Positions 11,401-25,059 of a stretch of DNA of 64,000 nt are shown here, piece after piece. The notes under the pieces are model-generated. The model saw nothing but the letters and a program-made list of their open reading frames with translations. It was not told the origin of the DNA and did not search any database. Origin of the DNA: Tanypteryx hageni (taxonomy: Eukaryota; Arthropoda; Insecta; Odonata; Petaluridae); the NCBI GenBank assembly GCA_028673005.1, contig CM054113.1, forward strand, positions 72,116,500-72,180,499, written 5' to 3'. Positions within the stretch are counted from its first letter, which is position 1. Each line of letters starts with the position of its first letter. Both the position numbers and the translations under genes were made by a program.

Positions 11401-14400
11401 TAGACAATATATAGACAAGTCTTTCACAAAGACAATTGTTGAACCTGGCCTTTTTCGTGACATGAAAATTCCGAATTCGCGTATGATTGGTTATTTCAAT
11501 ATCTGATTAAGAGCATGGTTTTCAGTAATCGGTAAAAGATCACAGTGTCGTCTTCTTTCAATTATTTCAATATTTAATTTTTTGTCCGATAAGAAATAAC
11601 CATCTCTCTAACTCGAACCAAAATTAAAACTAGTTTTAGTTTTAATTTTTTGTTAGTTTACTGTGTGAGTGGCATTTGTATGTTTCTGCGTGTGTGTCTC
11701 CTTTTGACTTAGGTCCTGCGACGGTGTTTACCAGCAACCTCCAGCGTGAGTGTATTATCTTCCTTTTTACGGTGTACGAGTTTTTTGTTTATTTATTATT
11801 GTATTGTTTCACCGTGTCTCGCAATCCTCCCTTTTCATCTTTATCTTTGTTTTGAATGACTTTCTATATGTGTTTTGATGCTCAACATCGTTTATCTCAC
11901 TCAGTCTGAAGTCTTAATCAAACCACACTAGGGCGGATTGTACAGGAGACAATACTAATACTGCTGTAACAGGTCAATAGCCTTTATTAATTCATATCCC
12001 CAACACATCCTTCCCACCGTGCCCAATTTTCCGCTTTCTACCATCACCACATTTACATATTTTTTTAAAGACGACCATAACTCAGATCATTCTTTAGTCA
12101 TCATTTAGGGAAATCCAGGCGCTCATTTTCCCGGATTAATTTACCGTAAAACAACAGAAAAAATCATAACGAACAGATACGCTATCCTTCAATCAACTTC
12201 GCTTAGAAGTCCTTTCCTGCTCCCTCATCCAGCATAGTCCTCTTACCTCTTGAATCCCACATCTTTCCTTTCTCTGTTCTCCTCACCTCTCATCTTTCTC
12301 TCCATGTCCCTTTTCTGTTTCTCTCAAGTCTTTTCCACCATCTTCTCATCCGTCCCGTTTTCCTCCTCCCTCAGTCCCAATCTCTGAAGGAGGTGCGAGG
12401 GAAGGCGAGGTCGTCCAATTCCTTCAGGAGGCAAACGACCTGTGGCTGTGTCGGACGGGGGTGGAAACAAGTCTATTCGGAAACGATGCTACTTTTTACG
12501 GCAGGCGATGAGCGACCGGGAAATGGAGAAGAAGGGAGAGAGATGCGGAGATGGAGATAACGCGGGGAAAGAAAACAGTCAAATGGCTCTGGAGATGGAG
12601 ATAGGGGAAGCGGAGATCGGGTTCGGGAAAACATTGTTTTTTCGTTGTTTTTTCATCGGAAGAAAAAGAGTCGCTTTCCTTAAAATACGATCAATCTCTG
12701 TGTGACTGATGAAGGGAAAAAGGTTCCAAGTCGAAAGTAACATACGACGTTGGCTTATTCGGTATCGAATGGTTGGAGTCGTTAATTGAATATGAGATAT
12801 TGATTAGTTCAGATGATTAAACGGGAGAAGGTTGAAGGAAATTGATGAGCAAATGTCAAGCGAGGATGCCTTATTCTAGCGGAAAAGTTTGTTAATTGTT
12901 ATTATTTGTGCCAATGGCTAATCAATAGACGTATGTAGACGCGAAGTGTTGAGCTTTGGCAGTTATTAATTAATTAAGGCATTTTTACGAAATATAAGAA
13001 ATTGTTGAAATCGTGTCGAATTTGATATGATAGTCTATAAATCACGTGTACAATAGAGTGATAAATTTACTAGCATATGATCTGCGGTTACGTAGGTCAA
13101 GACGCTTGCTGCCACATCAGAAGATGCGATCCAACTACGGATATCTTAAAAGAAATTTATCGCTTCCCGATCTCTTCGTGAATAGTTGGCATGTATCTGC
13201 CTTACTTTGAGGGACACTTCTTCGAAGCAATTTCAGTTGTCCGTTTTATTGACTTGGGTAACATAAAAACTTGATACGAGGGATATAATGCAACTATGAA
13301 GGTGTGGCCGATTGCCAGAAATATGTAAACTTTAACGGAAAATAGATCAACGGTCATGGTCACAGAAGAATCGTAAAATAGAACTAAAATATCTCAAAAA
13401 TTTATATATATATATATATATAATTCTAAAGTTGAAGCCTGTTACCTCTTTAACAAAGAAAGCTCTCAGAAAGTTTTTTTTAGCGCGGGCGAGCTTGAAA
13501 GGTCATTTTTTATTAATTAATTATATTTCGCACATTATGATTTAAGACTTTTTTGTATTTTGTCTTATAAGGGAAAGATATTAGGCTCAGGAAAATATTT
13601 TTCATAGAACATCAGTCGTCGATACTGGAGATATTTGAGAACCATTAAAAAAGATCAATTCATGTGAACATTTATTTGGCATTATCTTGCGCCAATGGCG
13701 TTTACCAGCAATTAGCAAGGAAAAATACTACAGAAATAATTAATTAATGCTGACTCTTCTTATCAGCAAATAAAATAAGAGAAAGAATAACTTAAATTTT
13801 TAATCGGTCTTGGAATCAATCCCATTTTGCATTCTTGGGAATTGACAGTTAAGTTTTCCCAACATACAGAGAGTTATTAACCTATTAGTGCAATTTCCCG
13901 ATTATTCATCGCTAAAAATTACTTCTCTTGAAACATTTTAGTTAGTTACCGTCTCGTGCAGTTGCCGCAGAGGCTTAATGTAGCTCAGGTGCTCGTTTTT
14001 TAAGTTTAACATAGATAATTTAAAGCTATTATTGTGCGATTAGAGGTTTTATTTACTGGCAGGATTGAATTAGATGTACCTTTGGTTACGGGAATGTTAG
14101 AGATGGAGTTGACAATGGTGTGCAAAAAAGAAATAGCAGTCTGAGATGAACGCATGGCATTAGATCTCAATCATGAGAGTATAAGGATATGAAACGGAGA
14201 GTGTTATTTTTTCCAGCAGAAAATATTTCCCTTCCCCTGCTCCCGTTCCACCTCTTCTCATTTTTCTATCGCTGTATCTGCCACTCTCGTGCAACGGTCT
14301 TTCTAAGCTTCCTTCTCCCGGTGGCTATTTCCTCTCCATCTAATGACTTTTTTCATTTCTTTTGGTATCTCATTTAACTATCTCGACCTGTGCCAAATCC

Positions 14401-17400
14401 CATGCAATTGTTACTAATAGCTCTTTTATGCTGATAGAGCGAAGCAAATACCATGCATCGTTCTCAATTAAAAATGTAATAAAGAGGTATCAAGAGTTAA
14501 TGGATTCGGAATTAAATAACTCTTTTATAGATGGATATTTTCGCATGTTTTCAGAGTCGCTGAATTATGACGGAATTTCAACTATTCAAGTAAACTACGA
14601 ACATTTCAATTGACGAAGGGCGTAGGAATAATAATTGGTTTCCTCCTCTCATAGTAGATGTAACATAATTAGACTAAAATATGGTAGGTTACTATTTGTA
14701 TTTGCAAGATTTAAGGCGTAAATTAAAAAGAAAAGAATATTGTTTGAAAATAATTTTTAAGGAAATATAACGTAATAATTACTTGTAAAGCCTAATTAAT
14801 AATTTGTTCGTGAAATTATTGTTGTCCAGAAGATACATTCTAATCGTATTTGCATAGTTTCTTCACAAACGTTTCATAATATGTCCATGTATTTGTTGCT
14901 GAGAGCTCTATGATTTTTATATTTAGTTTACATATAAATCTCGTTTTATAAACCAAAAGCAGAACGGTTTATAATACATACACTTGTTACAATAGGCATT
15001 TGATAACGTTGATAATTACGAACGACTAGATTGAGTGAGAAGGTTGCATTTCTTTGTGATTTGATCTGTTTTCCTTCTTCAGCCATCCTAATTTCAGAAA
15101 TGAAACTAAAAAGCTGAAGAAACTCAGATTAAAAGTTTTAAACAGTTCTGTGAAATTCACAGGTACCGTTTCGTATCCAATTACTGACATTGGCCGATGC
15201 TTATCCTTCAATTGGCAAAATTATTTAATTTTTTATTTTAAATTCACCCTTTGATTTTTAAATAGCTTTATTATCTCAAGGTTATAAATGCATCATTTAT
15301 CATTCTTGATGAATTGAAATTTAGGGTACACTAAGCTAAATCATAATTATAATATAATCAGGTGGCATCAAATTTCTATTTTAATTCAAGTTAATATTAG
15401 ACAGTTGAGGGTTATAAATATAAGGTTGGTATTCCCGCATTGAAAGTATGAAAAAATAGGCTCGCCTAAATTATTCTCAAGCTCGATTCGCTCATAAGAA
15501 TTTTTTTTTCCTACTATGTGAATTCACCATAAAGTCAACCCGATTGTCATATGAATCCCCTTTCTTCCCTGTGAAAGAGCATCCACGATCTCTCCGACTT
15601 GCGTTAGATGTGCCTCAGATATACAAAAATGAGAATTCATTAGACGAGCAGCTATCTTTATCCGTCCCTTATGGACGCCATCAATAATACTTTCGCGATT
15701 CCAACCCTTGGCGACAACTTTTTTCGATGCGGCGTTAGAACCGCAGGGTCGTATAACGCATGAAGCGTACGAGTATGAGAGCAGCCGATCGGAGGGGCGA
15801 GACTCGCACTAAATAAGGAACGGAACAAGAACACGGAGAAAATTCAAATCAGTTTAAACGTGTCTCCTCCTCGAGTCGCAACGTTTCCCCCTGACTTATA
15901 TCTAACACGTACCACGTACTGGCTCCTATTTGTAAAATACGGCTCTTTACTCCTCCTCCGATCACTCCTATCCCTCATCCACACCCCCTTTGCCTCCCTC
16001 CCCCTACTCCTATCGAACAGGAAAACACATCTTCCTATCTCTCTTTCTCTCTATAGCCCGCAGTCTAAGAGAACAGAAATGGGTTCCCTCTTTCGCGAGA
16101 GATGTGGTCACTTCAATCTGCAACACTCTTGAAACTATTTGCGGGTTTCGCTTGTAAAAATAGAGGTAATGATGTTTTGCGTGAAGTTGGAGAGAGGTGA
16201 GGAGAGAGGAAGGTTGAAAGGACAAAGCAGGAAAGATAGCGAGGGAAGAGGAGGGCGAGGAAAAAGGAGGATAGAGGATAAAGAAGAACATAAAATTGGG
16301 TTAAGGAGATGAATAGAAGGATATGGAAAGAGGGGAGGTAGTAGAGGAATAAAGTGCCCAATAGAAGGAGTAATTTTAGTCTGAGAAGGGAGAGAAGATA
16401 TGCAGACCATCGGCCAAATACATTTGTTCAGGTGAAATTGAGACAGTATAATCCCTTCTTATATTTTAATCTTCGTCATATTAAAAGGTTAGATTTAATA
16501 TTTAAATATACATACAAAAGAATTGATAAATTTACAATATCGATATTCTAAAATTTACACGTAATGAGAAAGTGGGATTGAAGTTTTTGGGGTGAGAGCA
16601 AAGCTTGCTTATGAAATTTGGGAAGAAAAATAGGCGAGAGGAGGAGAATGGTGTAGAGAGAGAGGCAGTGAGTAGAATAAGTAGTAGAGAATGACTGAGA
16701 GGAAGGAAGTGGCGGAAGAAAGCTTCAGGGACAGAAATATGAAGTTAGAAATGAATAGGTCTAGAAATGAAAAGGAAAGGGATGGAACAGAACGAAAAGA
16801 CTGCGGAAGAAAAAAAGAAATTGAAGTTGTTCTGGTGAAGCCACTTTAAAAGGAGGATGCACGCATATTATGAAGCCTCTCCTATGCGAACAGCGTAGAA
16901 AGGAGAAAGTCGGAATATTGAGAAAGGAGGAATAAGACGGAGTTTGGGCGTATCCATCAGCTTAAAATGTTCGATCTGATTGATAAGGAAGTGACGCAAT
17001 AAGTTAATAGTACGTATTCTGAGAAGTTAAGGTTTCTCTCGAATAGCCTGGAGCAAGAATTATTCCTCGGGCAATCATAAAAGGAGGTGTAGTAAATAGA
17101 AATGAACTAGCTGTTAAGAAAAATATGACATAAGGTTAGCTCCAGGAGAAAATTAAGTGAAGAGCAATGGTTGGAGCGAAATAATAGTATAGATAAATTA
17201 TGTACCAAAATAGAATGACTATATTTGAGGAAACCGGAATGTTAATTATTATATTGCACGTAAAATACAAAATAAGTATAATTTAGTCAATACATACAAG
17301 ATATGGACTAAATTTTGTATGTATATTATATAGCATAAGGTAAGATTTAAAGCATAATAAACAAAATTAATATAAAAAGATATGAAATGCAAAAACATAA

Positions 17401-17650
17401 CCTAGATATTATTAAATAGTTCTACTATAAAATAAACGGCACAATATACATTGCACAAACTTTCTTATATACGTATATACGTTTGATCTCACTACACTTA
17501 ATGCCCCGAAATTAACTCTGTGTGCTTGGCAATTCACTACCAATTATGTTAATAATGTGTAGCAACAGAACCAAAGTGACTGACTCCATCAACTTCTCAC
17601 GTCAGATATCTCTCAGTAATAAGCGCGTGGCATTAACAGTGAACTTTTTA
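8430..17650. other. Long AT-rich region without a recognised gene
   Basis: About 9 kb in which I see no supported gene. It contains pyrimidine- or purine-rich segments (8940-9050, 11090-11290, 12240-12400, 16180-16350), a 20-bp (TA)n at 13403-13422 that is not next to any PLE sequence, and many short frames. None of the frames shows family motifs. Confidence 0.45.
11150..11290. repeat. CT-rich minisatellite
   Basis: A unit of about 15 bp (TCTCTCTCCCTTTCC with variants) is repeated tandemly, clearest at 11190-11245. The Ser/Pro/Leu-rich frame over it on the plus strand and the Gly/Arg/Lys-rich frame on the minus strand are artefacts of this repeat. Confidence 0.75.
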
Positions 17651-17658
17651 GACTAGGT

Positions 17659-18431
17659 CAGCGATTCCCAAACTATGGTACGCGTAGCACCAGTGGTAGT
17701 AAGCGAAGATTCTGCCAGTGGTACGCGAGTTCATTGTCAGCATTCACCCATGGAACTGCACAACGAGTGACCACAGAGAGGGACGGACAATTGCCCGCAC
17801 CGTCCGGACGCGTCCGCTGCGCCGCTCATGGCTCACAGTCAACTCCCGACCTATCGTTACTCGTTTGTTGCATTTTCACGTTGCTATTTTAAACAAAATT
17901 ATTCTGAACTGAATTAGGTGAGAAACTCGTTTGTTTCAATTAATTCCATTCCTGAAAATATGAACGTGAGGGGAAAAGACCAGCTGATTGATTTGGTTTG
18001 TGATGGAGGACTACAATTTGGATTTCGCATCTACAAACTCGAAGAATTTTGGTTAAGGAGATGAGCTAAATATCCCACACTTTCTGACATAGCGTTGAAA
18101 ATTCTAATCCCATTCTGCACGGCTTACATATGTGAAACGGATTTTTCTACTATGTTGGTAATTAAAAACAAAAATCGAACAAGAATGATACTACATATAG
18201 TCAAGCTCATCCATCACATTGACTGATTTTCTTTGCATTTTAAGTATGATAAATGCGAGAAAATAAATTATTTTTTCAGGACTACCTATTTTATCTGCCT
18301 AACTTATATTATTTTGAAAATGACTCTTTCGTTAGTAAAGAAATTTTTTTAAGTTCATACTTACTATGTGGTACGAAAAAATTTTGCCACGTTTTCGGTG
18401 GTACGCGAAAAGAAAAGTTTGGGAACCGCTG
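17659..18431 (+). mobile_element. hAT-superfamily transposon remnant (773 bp)
   Basis: The ends are CAGCGATTCCCAAACTATGG at the left and, in reverse complement, CAGCGGTTCCCAAACTTTTC at the right. This is the CAG-type inverted end typical of hAT elements. Flanking 8-mers GACTAGGT (17651-17658) and GATTAGGG (18432-18439) match at six of eight positions, as expected for an old 8-bp hAT target duplication. Inside lies a decayed C-terminal piece of transposase on the plus strand. At 773 bp it is far shorter than an autonomous hAT element, so it is an internally deleted copy. Confidence 0.8.
17957..18226 (+). pseudogene. hAT transposase C-terminal remnant
   Basis: One frame translates to about 90 codons with one in-frame TGA near 18050. 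Before the stop it contains KDQLIDLVCDGGLQ and LEEFW. After it come YPTLSDIALKILIPFCTAYI, CETDFSTM and IKNKNRTRM. This arrangement (Leu-rich run, FW, YP.LS..A, IPF.T.Y.CE..FS, IK.KNR.R) is the hAT C-terminal dimerisation region seen in zinc-finger BED-type hAT transposases. The catalytic RNase H-like part is missing, so the fragment cannot transpose. Since no start codon or upstream domain remains, I give the extent of the homology and not a gene model. Confidence 0.75.
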
Positions 18432-18479
18432 GATTAGGGAATCTCCGGCCCAGGCCCGTTTGGAAACATTTTAAACGAA

Positions 18480-18632
18480 ATCCTTAGAGCCATTTTTGAG
18501 TAAATTGAATTTTGTTTCAAAATATCCAAGAATAAAGTACCCTTAATTTCCTTAATATCATTTATCTCATCAGAATGTATTTTATGAATGATATTATCCA
18601 TATATAAGAAATATCATTCGATTCAGTTTAAC
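18480..18632 (+). repeat. Direct repeat, copy A
   Basis: GCCATTTTTGAGTAAATTGA, then CAAAATATCCAAGAATAAAG and TACCCTTAATTT, recurs in the same order about 335 bp downstream at 18810-18963. The two copies are diverged but align over about 150 bp. Confidence 0.6.
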
Positions 18633-18809
18633 CGTAAGGCCGTAGTAAGAGTTTGAATGGGTCGCGGCGGAGGCGTCACGTCATAAGGCTTAGGTAAGGT
18701 AGCTTAGCGTATATTGTAATGTCACTGGACGGCATATAGAGTGTTCAAGAGATATATGACTTACGCAGTATTATTTGTGGCATCAGGCTCTACAATTGAA
18801 TTGATTTTA

Positions 18810-18963
18810 ATCAAATTCTCTGTAGCCATTTTAGAGTAAATAAAGTTTTTCAAAATATCGCCAAGAATAAACTACCCTTAATTTTTGCACAATATCATTT
18901 TTATGAGAAAGGGTCTGAAAAAGGTGATATATTGCACAAATACGAAATATAATTCAATTTCAT
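18810..18963 (+). repeat. Direct repeat, copy B
   Basis: The counterpart of 18480-18632: GCCATTTTAGAGTAAATAAA, then CAAAATATCGCCAAGAATAA and CTACCCTTAATTTT. It leads into a 3'-tail-like sequence at 18965-19140. Confidence 0.6.
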
Positions 18964-18964
18964 G

Positions 18965-19140
18965 TACGCGTTTGGGCCCTAGATCGGCAAACAGATCGAC
19001 AGACAGAGAGACGGCATGACTAAAACCACTTTTATGTACTCAGGGACACCTAAAACGTGTATTTCCAAAAAAATTTCGAAGTCAAATTTTTTCACGATAA
19101 CAATACTTTCTCAATATACTACGTATATGAGAAAGTAATA
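18965..19140 (+). repeat. Possible non-LTR retroelement or SINE 3' tail
   Basis: A GACAGACAGAGAGACGG motif is followed by a GGGACACCTAAAACGTG block and TTTCACGATAACAATACT. It ends in a terminal hairpin (ACTTTCTCAATATA facing TATATGAGAAAGT) and a short A-rich end (AATAAAAAG). The hairpin followed by a short A-rich repeat suggests a retroposon 3' end. No coding part is present and the family is not identified. Confidence 0.3.
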
Positions 19141-19144
19141 AAAA

Positions 19145-20630
19145 GTAGTTGATATCAGAAGATTAGAAAATTCATTTAAGCAACTTAGAGCATATGAAAT
19201 AATAGTAGAAGTATATAAACGTATCGAAAAGAGATATTTTTAGGGACGAATGTTTTTAATTACAGACAATAAGTAACTGTTCTTATTTAGCTGCTAAGGG
19301 ATAAAATAAGAAAATATGTATTTTATGGATGCAACCAGTAAAATTGCAATGAATTTTAAAGTACAAAATAATGTAAGAAGGAAGCTTAAGCCATAACAAA
19401 GTCGTAAAATCTTAATGCACGGAAAGCAGTAATTTTCTTGTACGAATCTATTGAAAAAGAATATTTAGGTAATGGCTGTCACCTTTACCCTTTTAAGAAA
19501 GTTAATCGAATCGTCATTCAAAGTATAGGGCCTATTGGACAACTCGGGTTAGAAACTATCGTCGAAGCACAATGACAGAGTTCTGATATTTTTCAGAAAT
19601 AATTACATATGATAAAAAATTATAAATCTCTCAGAAAACTCTACAGCGTTTGAACTAATACTTTTTTCCAGATCTGTGAAAAATAAATACGAAATACACG
19701 AAAAATGAAAATATTTTAATGGACACAGCTTTCGAGTAAGACGTACATAATAACGTCAGTAAAAGAGGAAAGAACGATTGGGAACACATAAATAATCGCA
19801 TTAATCAGACGCACACATTCAGGCAGCAAAAGACATCGAGACCACTTTATCGCTTTCATCTTTTAGACCATAGAGAAAATGGCGTTAGTACGGAGGAGTT
19901 GAGGAATGAGAGGGAAGGGAAGAGGAACGATTACCTCGGCCTGAAACTGTTCTCGAGACTTTTCTCATTCACTTCCCTGTAGTTCCAAAAGAGGGAAAGA
20001 AAGAAAGAGTAGGCACTGCAACAGGTATCCCTCTGAGTCACGTGACACCGGAGGATAGGAGGGAGGGGGTTGGAGAGAAGCAATGCAGCGTGCGACGATC
20101 TTCAAACCATTCCGCGGTGGATTGCTTGAGTTTTTTCCTCCGCGTAAGATCGCGTGCGCAAGAAGTCGTGCATAACCGAGGGAACCTTTTATAGGCATTT
20201 CCGCAGATTAAATCACCGTTTCTGCGTTACTTCTTTGTCCTATTGGTTTTCTTGCGCCGTCTCCAGTTTTCTGCGCGTTTCTTGCGTGTGCAAATTCATT
20301 CATACTGTAAATCGGAAATCTCATCTCCTAGATAAGGCTAATCGAAGCAAGATAAGGGTCAGGAAGCACTAAGAATTTTTCATGAAAAAACAGTAACGAG
20401 TGTAATTTGTCGTTTTGAAAAAATGTTTTCAGAAATGAAGAAATTAATATTGTAATATAAAAAGCAAAGGATGGATTTATGATAATGACTCCTTTTTCTC
20501 ACGATTTTATCCACCTTCATGAAGGTTATATTCCGCTTTCAGTGAGACTGTTACATTCCTATAATTCAAAAGAGAATTTCTATATAGCTTAAACAAATTT
20601 GACTAAATATTTCTCTCCAATGCGCATAAA
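19145..20630. other. No gene seen
   Basis: AT-rich. A somewhat GC-richer, purine-rich block lies at 19860-20140. No recognisable product in any frame. Confidence 0.45.
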
Positions 20631-20812
20631 AAGTTTGGGAGAACCAAATTATCAGCTCGCCTATACAAATCAGCCGTCACCAACGGTTATTCATCGATAG
20701 TAGATAGTAAAAATTTTGACGTAAACTAAATTTTTATATGCACTATCAGTGACTTGTCACTGGTCATGCTGATTTTAAGTCGGAATGCATATCTGATTTT
20801 TCCAAACTTTTC
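20631..20812. mobile_element. Foldback MITE-like copy 3 (both arms)
   Basis: The left arm (20631-20690) has AAGTTTGGGAGAACCAAATT, then ATCAGCCGTCACCAACGG. The reverse complement of the right arm (20750-20812) has AAGTTTGGAAAAATCAGATA, then ATCAGCATGACCAGTGAC. The arms are separated by about 60 bp. This matches the architecture and arm sequence of the copy at 857-978. Confidence 0.55.
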
Positions 20813-20982
20813 TATGTACTTATACGTACCTTTTCACTGTCCAATAAGTAGAACGTCTATGACATGAATTTCTGACGAAACTCGCATATTATTTTTCCTT
20901 TTATAACTCAGCTACACCTTTTTCTGTAACTATTAGTTCTATTATGATTCGCATTGGTGAATGGAGACTCATACTTTCTTGA

Positions 20983-21047
20983 TGGCAAAGTTGGTTAAAG
21001 CATCAGCCCGGCAAGTGGAAGACTCGGGATCGATTCGAGGAATTTTC
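20983..21047 (+). repeat. tRNA-derived SINE head
   Basis: TGGCAAAGTTGGTTAAAGC (20983-21001) fits a pol III A box (TGGCnnAGTnGG) and GGGATCGATTCGAGG (21026-21040) fits a B box, at roughly tRNA spacing. A short frame overlaps it by chance. The acceptor arms do not pair convincingly, so a SINE head is more likely than a tRNA gene. Confidence 0.5.
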
Positions 21048-21049
21048 CT

Positions 21050-21623
21050 CCTCTACCTTGCAATTCATATGTTTGTTCTGTTACTGGAAATTCTAATGGC
21101 CAACGTTTTTCATCCCTTTCTTTCGCCTTCAAACTCATCTAATTCTCCCTTTCTTGTCATGTTTTGATGTTTGCGGAGGCAAAAGGCATCATAACCTAAT
21201 GAATCACTAATCGATTCATGAGATGCGGAATCTATCAAAAACGTCGCATAACGTTCAAGTTTCGTGATAGAGTCGCCTAAGAAAGCCAAAGATGTTTCAT
21301 CGAACGCATCTTCAAAGATGTCTTACCCTTAACAGTGTTTATGATCGACCTTTGGTCTCTTAAAATGTCAGCTAACAAGATGGCGACACTGAGTCTCTAG
21401 TCAAGGGTGAAGATTTATTCTCCTATTGTTTAAAAGACATGTGAAGAGGCAGCCGGTCGACTCGCTCCGGCACACGAGGTATTTACTACAGTCCATATGG
21501 TCGAATGATAAGTTAACTTTTAAATGGAAGTTTGAATTTCCAATATATATCCTCCGATGGTCGACTATTAATCACATTGAGCACAGCTCCCTCTCTCTCC
21601 CTCCCTCGACTACTTCTTTCTTG

Positions 21624-21660
<37 letters not shown>

Positions 21661-24600
21661 ATAGACACGTTGTATTTGACTGGTGCGTGGCAGGTGGTCG
21701 ACTGCCGTCTCAATGCAAATCAGTTTTAGCGAACAGGTTGTGCGAGGCTACCATTCTATGCCTAATTCGAATTAGCGACGCACGACTGAATTGTTCCGAA
21801 AGATATTCATTTAAGGCCAGCGCGCAAAAATAGAACTTCACTGAAGTCATTGAGTTTGAGAATTCTATGCCAAGTTCAAGCGACCTCTATTTAACAGTAA
21901 ATTGGATTCATTTTCAATCGAGTTTGGTGCTTAGGAGCGTGAAAAGAGTAATATACAATCACGAATATCTGTGAAACCTGTATTAAAAAGTGCCTCGCGT
22001 AAAAGCAATTCTCAGCAGCATATTTAGTAGTACATTTTCTTAATCGCTCCTAAACTTGGAAGCGTTTTTTCGGCGATTTATATTTTTAAATAATAAAAAT
22101 ATATAAATTTTGAAATCATGATAAACTGAAAGTTAAAAATAAAACAACAACGGAGTAAAAGAAGGTACAATATGGCATTTTTCAGTTATTTTGGTTGATA
22201 ACTTTGAAAAGAGGCAAATTTTATCAAACTTTTTTCCCATTTTAAAGCAAAAAAACACGCAGATGAAACAGAATATGGAAGGGGATATAAACATATGTAC
22301 ATGCGAGCGAATATTATGATTGCTTATGAATTATCATTATTGCAATTGTTCTACCTTTCGGGAGGTTTTTGACTCACCCAGCCCATCCATGGTCTTTCTT
22401 TCCATCTTTTCATACCAACATCTCTCTTTTAAGACATCTGATATTCCTTAGTTCTTCCTACCTCTTTGCCTCTTTCCTGTCATCCTCTCTTCTCTTCTTT
22501 CAACAGGCCTTCGCTGCTCAAAATTTGATCCACCCATTTCCTGTATTTCCTTTATTACTCTAATTAAGCTCTTCTCTTCTTCTACTGTATTTAAGACTTC
22601 TTCGTTTGTTTTTCTCTCATTCAAACTAATTATCTCTCCTGTCTACGTCCTGCTCACGTCTCGGAAGCCTCTAACCTACTCACATCGTCACTCTTCATTC
22701 TCTGTGTCTAACACCTGCATAATGCTACACTCCACATCGATGTTGATAAGAATGGGGGGAAACAACCGACTTTCGGTGTCATATTTTATACTAGCTAGAA
22801 ATTAAAATATAATATTTTCTCAGAGAAATGTTTCCTTTAGTTTTGATGTTCCCCGATTGCTATCCAAACCGTCACATGCCCTGTCAACCCGAACGTGTGA
22901 GAAGATCGTCGGAAACGTGCGTGGAAGAGGACACTCTTGGTTGAACCGATGTCATACAAACTCACCTCTTCAAAGCTCGGCCATGAATACGTTAACGGTG
23001 ACACAACCATTTTTTCTCACGATCAAAGGTCGATCCATTAGATTGGAATAACAGCGATATGGTTAGGATAAGGAAAGTTTGTGACCAAGCTGGTATTTTG
23101 CCCTAACTTCCTGAAACAAGTTTTGTTTTATCAAAAATGATCGCCAAAAACCTCTGAAAATATAAATTATCTGTACTGTCGAAACAGCTCTAATACTTTC
23201 TTATTTAGGAAATATACTAGGAAAATGTTCTCTCTAAGTCATTAACACCTTTTTGTTAATTAATTATTCAACAGAATATACAGTAGTATACCTTTCATAG
23301 CGTTAACTATGCAAGTAAACTATAAGTATATGGTATGGCAACAAAACGTTTAGAAATAATTACAGCATACAGTATGTGTGATTATTTATGCCTAGTAATA
23401 ACTTGGTATATGTTAATTACTTTCATTAAGTTTAGCTTATTCATCCTATTTTTCTATCAAAGGTATTTCATAGTTTATCAGAGTTTGATTTATTTAGAGT
23501 CATATTCACAGATACATGGAAAGTGAAACATTCGGCCAATTGCGTTCGCTGAGTTAAAAGCATTTTTTTGGTCATCCTTGCCCCAACTCACGTATACAGC
23601 ATATTATTTAAAACTATAGAGAAACTTCATTAAACTTTTTAAGTGCATTAAAGTGTTGCTTGACCTTTCAATTATTAATAAAAACTATCTTTGCGACTAC
23701 GAAAGTAGAAGAAAAGCTACTAGAAATCACGAAAAAAGGCATTTCTAGGAAAAATTTTTATTGCCACACCTAAAATACACACATTATAGAATTCCAGACA
23801 AATGAGAGGGATGGAAAGATTGCAATTTCGGGTTCAAAAGACCTTTAATGAACGATTTCCACCGACAATTTCAAAAGTGGAGCAGTCGCACACGCCTTCA
23901 TGATCCGAAACCTTCGCTTTCTCTGACTTATTCTCCTCTCTTTCCTCCTCTCCTCATCCCTCTATCTTTCTCTCTCTCTCCCTGAAATTCTTCTTATATG
24001 TTCTCGCCTTCCTCTCTTTTTTTATTACTATTATTTTATTCTTCCCCTTCTCACCATCATCCATCCACCTCTCTCTGTTCCTGTCCCCCACTAACATATC
24101 CTCTTTCCCTCTTCCTTTTTTTCTCCTTTCTCTTTCTCCCTTTCCCCTTCCGTCTTCTGTCCACATTCTGCCCACCCTCCCACATCATCTTATCTCTCAT
24201 CCAGTCCTAGTCCTCCACCCACCTCCTCCTACACAATGCACTTCAGTCCATTCACCTTTTCACCCTCTCCTTTTCCATGCATTATCATTACGCCCTCCCA
24301 CGCGCTGACCCAATGAGGGATGAGGAGGCCTTTTACCGATTCACCTATTGACCTCTTGCCCTCCCTGCATAACCGCTGTCTCCCCAACACATCTCCTTTC
24401 CCCCTCCTCTCCCCTCTCCTTTCCCTCTCTCATACATAATCACCTGGACTCCGCTTACACCCTCCCGACTGACCTATTCACATACATTGCTTTAAAAGAC
24501 TGTTGCTATCTCCCTCTCTACTCCGTCCGAAAACTATTCCTCACCCTTCTGTGCAACCTCCCACTCTCAAAAGCTTCGAAAGTACGGTAGGCGTGAAGAT

Positions 24601-25058
24601 TTCGTCATCTACTTTTGCGTAATTTTCAAATTTACTCCATCGACGGGACGGGAAGCTTCGAAATTCGTCTCGGTTTATCAATAATAAAGTCGAGAATTAT
24701 GTAAGCGATTAGGTAATACTTTTATAAGTTGTGTGGGAGAATATAGAGAGCGTTGATTTTATGGGAATGAAATTTCTTGATAGCATTACCGCAATTTTCG
24801 AGGAAACCTTACATTGCAAATATTTCAGTTTCAGTTCGCGATCAATAAACTGGTTTATTATTTTTTATATTTTGATTTCTTCGATTCGTAAAATAGAGAT
24901 TATTGCAAACCACGCCGATACGCAACCAAAATATTTCGAGAGTAGGAAAAAATATAAATATCTCGTCTGATATTTTTATTCAATCTTTGAATCAAGTAAG
25001 ACGGCATAGGTAAAGCTGTTTATAAATATTTACGCGGACATATTAAGTCCATAAATTT
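21050..25058. other. No gene seen; contains (CT)n
   Basis: A (CT)n tract lies at 21628-21658 and pyrimidine-rich sequence at 22370-22570 and 23930-24560. The rest is AT-rich with no recognised gene or RNA. Confidence 0.45.
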
Positions 25059-25059
25059 T

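Noticed and set aside
11067..11403. Repetitive Ser/Pro/Leu and Gly/Arg/Lys proteins
   Set aside because: Direct translations of a CT-rich minisatellite.
20983..21047. Functional tRNA gene
   Set aside because: A and B boxes are present but no acceptor stem or clean cloverleaf is visible; better explained as a SINE head. The same reasoning applies at 2970, 8346 and 25060.
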